In this document: positions 58,884 through 64,000 of the stretch, one piece after another | How positions within the stretch are numbered: the stretch's first letter is position 1 | Layout: each line of letters opens with the position of its first letter | Translations under genes and position numbers: made by a program | NCBI GenBank assembly: GCA_003615045.1 | Contig: ML014180.1 | Span: 25,274-89,273, forward strand | Reading direction: 5' to 3' | DNA from: Caulochytrium protostelioides | Taxonomy: Eukaryota; Chytridiomycota; Caulochytriomycetes; Caulochytriales; Caulochytriaceae | DNA length: 64,000 nucleotides | The notes under the pieces: generated by a model | The model's input: only the letters and a program-made list of their open reading frames with translations | Told to the model about the DNA's origin: nothing | Databases searched by the model: none

Positions 58884-59189
58884 GGTGCCGCACGCGAAGC
58901 GAACGGGAGCGGCGGGAGCGGCCTCGAGGGGTCGGACCGGCCGGAGCGGGGGCGAGCGGGGAGGCGGCAGCGCTGGCGCGGCACGTGGCGGGCGGGCACG
59001 TGCCGGAGGGCGGGAGGGCCGGATCGCCGGACCGCGGACGGCGCGCGCGCGACAGGCGCGACGGACCGCTCCGGCCGCCCGCAGGGGACCGACCCGGGGT
59101 CCCCGGCGCGTCAGAAAAAGCGCGACGCGGACGCCGCGGGATGCGGGATGCGCGATGCGTGGAGCGACTGATGGGCGGCGGCGGCGCCC

Positions 59190-59220
59190 GTGCGACGTGC
59201 GACGTGCGACGTGCGACGCG
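59190..59220. repeat. Tandem heptamer (GCGACGT), inverse of the kelch-promoter array
   Basis: Three to four copies of GTGCGAC. This is the reverse complement of the CGCACGT heptamer found at 42561-42660. Confidence 0.85.
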
Positions 59221-59427
59221 GGTGCCGGGTGCGCCGCGAGTGAGCGGGAAGCGCGGGCGGTGGGCGATACTCCGAGCCCGCGAGCCGCCGCGGCGCTCCT
59301 TCCGGAACGTGGCGCCGTGGCGGGGGGTCGTGGCGACAGGCGGAGGGCCACGCGACGCGAGGGCGGAAGGCGCGGCGGCCGCCAATGAGGTCATGGGCCC
59401 GCGACGTCGCGGAAAAGGGCACAACAG

Positions 59428-59511
59428 TGGCGGTGGCGACGGCGACGGCGATGGCGGTGGCGGTGGCGGTGGCGGTAGCGGTAGCGGTAGCGATGGCGGT
59501 GGCGTGGGTGC
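59428..59511. repeat. Imperfect (GGTGGC)n/(GGTAGC)n hexamer patch
   Basis: About twelve related hexamers (GGTGGC, GACGGC, GATGGC, GGTAGC) in the 5' flank of the large disordered gene. Confidence 0.75.
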
Positions 59512-59609
59512 TGCACGCAGACCCTGTTGAGAACGGTCGGATCGGACGGGACCTCGAAGCGCTCGTGGGTGCGGATGATCCGCGATTTCAGAGCGACCTG
59601 CGGGTCGCG

Positions 59610-59633
59610 CAGGCAGGCAGGCAGGCAGGCAGG
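59610..59633. repeat. (GGCA)n tetramer run
   Basis: Six GGCA units. Non-coding. Confidence 0.9.
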
Positions 59634-61049
59634 CGCCGCAGCGCGGGCGGGTCAGCGCCTGGACCATCGGGACGCCGTGATCGCCGCGCCCGCGGGACCG
59701 CCTGGCCTCGAACCATGCCGGCAGGCCTCCCGCGAGCCCATTATGACGGCAGAGACCCCTCAGCGTCGCCGCGCGGACGCCGTCGTCAGGAGCGATGCCG
59801 ACGGTCGGCCGCCTGGCTGGGGCGCTCTCCCGCCGTCCGCAGCGCCGTCCGCAGCGCCGTCCGCAGCGCCATGGCTCAGCACGGCGGAGACGGCACCCAC
59901 AGCACGCCAGCCAGCGGGCCCAATTTTGGCGGTCGGGTCGGCGCCGCGGAAGGCCACGGCCGTCGGCCCTCGCCCTCCACGGCGCCCGCGGAGCCGGCCG
60001 CCGCTGCCGTCGCGGCCACTCGCGGCCGCTCCTTGACGGTCGATGCAGGATGACAGCTGCCGGAACGCGCGGGGCTTCAAGCCGCCGTGGGCGACAGACG
60101 CGAGCGAGTGGCGGCAGCGCCGCCATCACGCAATGACATGGCCCTGACCTCGCCCACCCCTTCGCCCGACCCATTCCCGGACGCGTGGTGCACGGACGCC
60201 ATGAGGACGGCCATCGATACGGCGCAACGAAGAGCCGATGCGGATGGTGCTGGTGGATGGTGCTGGCGACGGATGCATCCGGCATGCGGAGCATGGGGTG
60301 AGCGGACCGAGGGGTTGGGATCGCCCCGCGACCGGCCCCTTCGCCGGCAGCGGAGTTGGCATGGGCCCTTTTTGCTTGGTGACCAGTCGGAGCAGTCCCC
60401 TCGCAACGCGTCGATCGCGGCAGCCATTCAGGACGGCTCAGCCTCCTGGGCGCCCGGCCGATCCGATCCGATGGCGCCGATCGGTGGCACGCTGGTCCCA
60501 CGCCGGTATGACGCCTCGGAGCATCGGAGACATCCCCCGTCGGACATCACGGCATACCTGATCCCGCCCACGATGGGACGGGTCCGGCCTCCGTGGGGGG
60601 GACACAGTGGCCGGCGGCCCGTGCCGCCCAGCGCCTCGCCATGACGCTGCGGCCACGGCGAACGAGCCGAGGGCCATCGTCGGCACGGGTCCGCCATGTT
60701 GGTGGTGGTTCTGTCGGTTGGCCTCGTCTCCGTTCCGTCGACCCGCCATACTCCCGGCGCCTCTCGATGATGCGGCGTGGCGACGCGACGCGACGCGACG
60801 CCCCATCCGATGACCCTGGCCGCGCCGATGCGGCGAGCGGCGAGCGACGGGCGTTGGGCGGCTCGCGCGTCGGGCCATGCATCGCCATCGCCGGTCTCTC
60901 CCGTACCCCGCTCGCCGGATCTCGCCGGCGGATCCACGGCCGCGCTGCGGAAGTTCGCCGCGACGTTCCGGCGGCGCCCCAAATGACCGACCCCCCGTCG
61001 GTCTTCGCCGCCATGGGCCGCCCTGGCGATCGTCCTCACCCCGCAGCGC

Positions 61050-61139
61050 GCATCGCATGCCATCGCATGCCATCGCATGGCATCACATCACATCACTCAG
61101 CATGGTCGTGCATGGTAGGGCAGGGCAGGGCAGGGCAGG
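61050..61139. repeat. CATCGCATGC decamers, ATCAC pentamers and a (GGGCA)n run
   Basis: Three CATCGCATGC-type decamers (61050-61080), then CATCA pentamers to 61097, a short spacer, and five GGGCA pentamers (61116-61139). The decamer resembles the ATCGCATTGC unit at 48651-48740. Confidence 0.85.
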
Positions 61140-61631
61140 ACATCGAGCCCAAGCGCCGCGGAGCGGAGCGGAAGGGCGCTCCACCGAGCGGTGTTTCAGG
61201 TGCCTGGCACGGGCAAGAGCGCGGGCGGCGGCCGGTCCCGAGCGCAGGCGGAGGGCCGTGCCATGCGGATCCCGTCACCTCACCTCGCCACGTGACACCC
61301 GTCGCGACGACGACGGTGTGCGAGGCGGCAGCCGTCACGGATCCAGCGCGGGCGATCCGCGCCCCGAGGCCCGCTGCCTCCCCGGCACGAGCCCTGGAAT
61401 GCGCACAAAAGTATACGCTCTCATGTCCGAGGTGCACCCATCCGCATCTGATCGCTGGTGGGGAGGATCCGTCCTGCGGCATGGCCTCCGCGCTCACGGC
61501 TCCCTCGGCTCGGCCCTGCGCAGGCCTCCTCCCTGGGCTTCCGTCAGACCCCTCCCCAGCGCCATCGAACGCTGGCGTTCGCGTTCCCATCCTCTCTCGC
61601 GCCGTCGCCGTCGCCGTCGCCATCCGCGACG

Positions 61632-63761
61632 ATGGCAGGACGTCCACCCCATCAGGCCGCGAGGGCCATGGCCGCGCGAGCCGTCACGGCCCCGCGATCG
61701 ACGGCGTTGGCGTGGGCCGCCAGGGGACTCGTGCTCCTCGCGACCGCCTATGCGGCCGCCGCCGCCGCCGCCGCCACGGCGGACCCCGCGACCTCCGACC
61801 ACGACAAAGAAGCCTGCACCCATCCGGGCGGCCCGTCCTTCCTGGCCGACTCGCCGACGTACCCGGTGGTCATGTCGACCCTGGTCGCGTGCATCGTGCT
61901 CTCCCTGCTCTCGACGCTGCTGTCGCTCTATCTGATCCACGAGCATTTCCGCCGCTTCACCCAGCCGCGCCTGCAGGTGTGGATCGTCCGCATTCTCATC
62001 ATGGTGCCGATCTATGCCGTCTGCTCAACGCTCAGCTTCCGCTTCTACTGGCTGAGCTACCTCTTCGACATCGGCCGCGACGCCTACGAGGCGTTCGTGC
62101 TCTATAGCTTCTTCTGTCTGATGCTCCAGTACATCGGGCCCGACGACGCGCACCAACGTGCCGCCATGCAAAAGCTGCCCGACACCCCATACCCGTTTCC
62201 CTTCCAGCGCTGGCGGTACAACCCCCGCGGCAATGCCTTTCTGCTCAATGCCCGCTACTGGATCCTCCAGTACGTCGTGATCTCGCCCAGTCTCGCGCTG
62301 CTCGCCTACTTCCTCGAAGCCTTCCACGCCTACTGCGAGGGCTCCTTCTCCTTCGCGCACGGCTATGTCTATCTGTACGCCGTCAACTTCATCTCCGTCT
62401 CCGCCGCCATGACGATGTTGGTCATGTTCTTCTATACGGTGCGCCCCCTGCTGGGCGCGCACCCCGTCGGCCTCCAGCTCATCGCCGTCAAGCTCGTGGT
62501 GTTCCTCAACTTCTGGCAGGGGCTCGTGCTGTCGGCCTTCGAGACGTTCGGCTGGATCCACGACTGGGAGGACCTCGAGGCCGACGCCGTCGTCTCGCTC
62601 TGGAACTCAGGCCTCATGTGCGCCGAAATGGTGCTCGCCGCGGGCGTCCACATCTATGCCTTCGCTGTCCCCAAGGCCGCGACGGGCACCGACGCGATGG
62701 TAATGCGGCTGCCCGCCACCCATCCCCTGGGGGTCGCCCACGGGGGCGTGGGCCCCCGCCAAGACGCGGCGCATCCCTCCCCGGCGCCCGACGCAACCGA
62801 CCCCGACGCCGATCCTGAGCTCGAGATCGAGACCGAGGACCGGGTCCCATACCTCCGTGCCATCATGCTTGCCTTCTCCCCGCTGGATATCTGGTATGAC
62901 ATCGCCGCTGCTCCTGCCCAGCTTCAAGGCTACCGCCAAACCAAACGCGAGAAGCGCCTGCGCGCGGAGCTCGAGGGGCTCGACGAGCCGTCCGTCGCCT
63001 CGCTCCGCATCGAGCCGCCTTCCGCCGCCCAAAAATCGGTGCGCATGCCGCCCAGCGCCAAGGCGGATCCCGCGGCTGGCGCTGGTCGCGACGACGGCGA
63101 TGACGACAGCGATGGCGACGAGGCCCATGGGGACGTCTACGACCCGTACACGCAGACCGCCGCCGCGCCCACCTGGCCTCAGCATCGTCTCCACGCGTCC
63201 TCGCTCACCGCGTTCGCGGCCGCCGCCGCCACGAGCGCGTCGGTCGGTCTGACGGGCTTGCTGGGCTCTCGCAGCGCCGCCGCAGCGACCCGCTCGTCTC
63301 GCTTCGACTACGGCGACGTCACCGCCACCGACGTGGAGCCGGATTCGCTGGATGCCGCCGGCGGTGCCCGTCGCGTCGACCTGCCGCCGCGCCATCCCCT
63401 CGGCCCCGCGGGCGCGTGGCGGCCCGCGGCCCCGGCCCCGGTCTCGACCCTGGCGCCGGCGCCGGTCGCCTCGTTCTGCATCGCCGAGGACGACGACGAC
63501 GAGGCCCGGTTCAGTCCCGCGGTGCCTGAGCGGCATCACGCCGTCCTGGAGACAGGCCGCGAGCGGCCCAGCCCGGCCGTCGACGGGCGCTTGGCCCCCG
63601 CGGTCGGGCCCGAGAATCCCTGGGGCGCTCCGGCCCTCGCGCCCGAACGCATGCCGGCACCAGGGGCGCACACCAGCACCTCATCTCCGGCGGCGGGTCA
63701 TTTCCAGGGCTTCCGTAATGCCGATCTCGACGATCAGGAAATGGGAGTCTGGGGACGATAA
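61632..63761 (+). CDS. TMEM184/OST-alpha family membrane protein
   Basis: 709 residues from the ATG at 61632; the frame is open further upstream but without an earlier ATG near the conserved part. The leader (LAWAARGLVLLATAYAAA, about 25-42) is signal-like. The TMEM184/organic-solute-transporter-α core has about seven spans: VVMSTLVACIVLSLLSTLLS, then the family signature HEHFRRFTQPRLQVWIVRIL (about 100-119), MVPIYAVCSTLSFRF, DIGRDAYEAFVLYSFFCLML, LNARYWILQYVVISPSLALL, EGSFSFAHGYVYLYAVNFIS, VGLQLIAVKLVVFLNFWQGL and ALNSGL-like CAEMVLAAGVHIYAF. The C-terminal 300 residues are a disordered cytosolic tail with acidic stretches. Family members act at vacuolar, plasma or Golgi membranes; the transported solute is unknown here. 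Confidence 0.92.
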   Translation: MAGRPPHQAARAMAARAVTAPRSTALAWAARGLVLLATAYAAAAAAAATADPATSDHDKEACTHPGGPSFLADSPTYPVVMSTLVACIVLSLLSTLLSLYLIHEHFRRFTQPRLQVWIVRILIMVPIYAVCSTLSFRFYWLSYLFDIGRDAYEAFVLYSFFCLMLQYIGPDDAHQRAAMQKLPDTPYPFPFQRWRYNPRGNAFLLNARYWILQYVVISPSLALLAYFLEAFHAYCEGSFSFAHGYVYLYAVNFISVSAAMTMLVMFFYTVRPLLGAHPVGLQLIAVKLVVFLNFWQGLVLSAFETFGWIHDWEDLEADAVVSLWNSGLMCAEMVLAAGVHIYAFAVPKAATGTDAMVMRLPATHPLGVAHGGVGPRQDAAHPSPAPDATDPDADPELEIETEDRVPYLRAIMLAFSPLDIWYDIAAAPAQLQGYRQTKREKRLRAELEGLDEPSVASLRIEPPSAAQKSVRMPPSAKADPAAGAGRDDGDDDSDGDEAHGDVYDPYTQTAAAPTWPQHRLHASSLTAFAAAAATSASVGLTGLLGSRSAAAATRSSRFDYGDVTATDVEPDSLDAAGGARRVDLPPRHPLGPAGAWRPAAPAPVSTLAPAPVASFCIAEDDDDEARFSPAVPERHHAVLETGRERPSPAVDGRLAPAVGPENPWGAPALAPERMPAPGAHTSTSSPAAGHFQGFRNADLDDQEMGVWGR

Positions 63762-63833
63762 CAATCATGAGAGTCGGGTCATCCGATAGGATCGAACAGA
63801 ACATGAGATAAAATGAATCACTTAATCGAAGTG

Positions 63834-63838
63834 AAAAA
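63834..63838 (-). terminator. RNA polymerase III terminator (T5) of tRNA-Ser
   Basis: AAAAA on the + strand is TTTTT on the transcribed strand, starting five bases after the tRNA discriminator base, as expected for Pol III termination. Confidence 0.8.
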
Positions 63839-63843
63839 GTACT

Positions 63844-63925
63844 CGACACCGGCAGGATTTGAACCTGCGCACAGAAACTGTAATTGATTTCTAGTCAATC
63901 GCCTTAACCACTCGGCCACAGTGTC
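63844..63925 (-). tRNA. tRNA-Ser (anticodon AGA)
   Basis: 82 bases on the minus strand including a G discriminator. The acceptor stem GACACTG pairs with CGGTGTC (one T-G wobble). D-arm GCC/GGC is present. The anticodon arm ATTGA/TCAAT has loop CTAGAAA, giving anticodon AGA (Ser; A34 is read as inosine after editing). A long variable arm (ACAG/CTGT) is typical of tRNA-Ser. The T-arm GCAGG/CCTGC has loop TTCAAAT, and the B-box GGTTCAAATCC and A-box TGGCCGAGTGG are intact. No intron. Confidence 0.96.
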
Positions 63926-64000
63926 ACTTTTTGTTTTGTTGGACGGCGCCTTTAGTCTGCCTGGAATTGATCACTTTCCGCCAGGTTCCATGAGGTTCCA
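63926..64000. other. Right edge: 5' flank of tRNA-Ser
   Basis: 75 bases of sequence upstream of the tRNA with a T-rich patch. It ends with a short direct repeat of AGGTTCCATG. No gene is visible before the window ends. Confidence 0.4.

Larger units (their letters stand above)
58884..61631. promoter_or_regulatory. Large divergent intergenic region between the disordered-protein gene and the TMEM184-like gene
   Basis: About 2.7 kb in which no gene is supported. It contains the heptamer array at 59190-59220, a GGTGGC/GGTAGC hexamer-rich patch (about 59428-59511), a (GGCA)n run (59610-59633), CATCGCATGC repeats (61050-61097) and a (GGGCA)n run (61116-61139). Open frames here are low-complexity shadows. 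Confidence 0.45.

Noticed and set aside
1-64000. Bacterial origin
   Set aside because: Spliceosomal introns, RACK1, CSN5, PRP19, VPS18 and a eukaryotic tRNA-Ser with Pol III signals rule it out despite high GC and few introns.

Overview
The window is nuclear DNA from a GC-rich, gene-dense, intron-poor eukaryote. Several genes contain GT-AG introns (donors are GTAAGT or GTACTT). The products include the COP9 subunit CSN5, VPS18, PRP19, RACK1 and KEOPS PCC1. At the right edge there is a eukaryotic tRNA-Ser with a T5 Pol III terminator. Fungal-type housekeeping genes occur together with genes found only in organisms that build motile cilia: the dynein pre-assembly factor DNAAF6/PIH1D3, a CIMIP2/FAM166-type microtubule inner protein motif and a TEX47-like protein. 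This points to a zoosporic (flagellated) fungus such as a chytrid or blastocladiomycete. The lineage is an inference from gene content and composition, not a database result.

Layout. 0-5 kb: the 3' end of an unknown gene, a mitochondrial-type J protein, RAD14/XPA, and a secreted or ER glutaminyl-peptide cyclotransferase. 6-14 kb: a CIMIP2-like mini-protein, an SLC44 choline transporter-like protein, PCC1 (one intron), DNAAF6 (one intron) and CSN5. 14-24 kb: CCA-adding enzyme, a GSKIP-domain protein and a 2,008-residue WD40 protein whose 3' end overlaps the GSKIP gene. 24-28 kb: an island visibly poorer in GC, with two orphan genes, one encoding a predicted secreted protein with an internal duplication. 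28-36 kb: TEX47-like, NRAMP metal transporter, PRP19. 36-43.6 kb: ADCK2-type UbiB kinase, TSR2, a kelch protein and a small orphan membrane protein. 43.7-51.3 kb: VPS18 and RACK1 (two introns). 51.5-64 kb: an ankyrin-repeat membrane protein, a very large disordered protein, a TMEM184/OST-alpha family membrane protein and tRNA-Ser(AGA).

The genes do not form operons. Each stands alone, alternating between strands. Functionally they fall into cilium assembly (DNAAF6, CIMIP2-like, TEX47-like, possibly the large WD protein), RNA and ribosome biology (TSR2, RACK1, PRP19, CCA1, PCC1, tRNA-Ser), membrane traffic and transport (VPS18, SLC44, NRAMP, TMEM184-like), protein quality or modification (CSN5, J protein, QC) and DNA repair (RAD14).

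The most notable non-coding discovery is a box C/D snoRNA of the U24/snR24 type inside RACK1 intron 2. It is recognisable from its rRNA guide, its C, D', C' and D boxes, an internal hairpin and a terminal stem. Simple tandem repeats (5-, 6-, 7- and 10-mers) are abundant. The hexamers that fall in coding sequence produce alternating dipeptide runs (Ala-Asp, Ala-Thr, Ala-Lys, Ser-Ala) in unrelated proteins.
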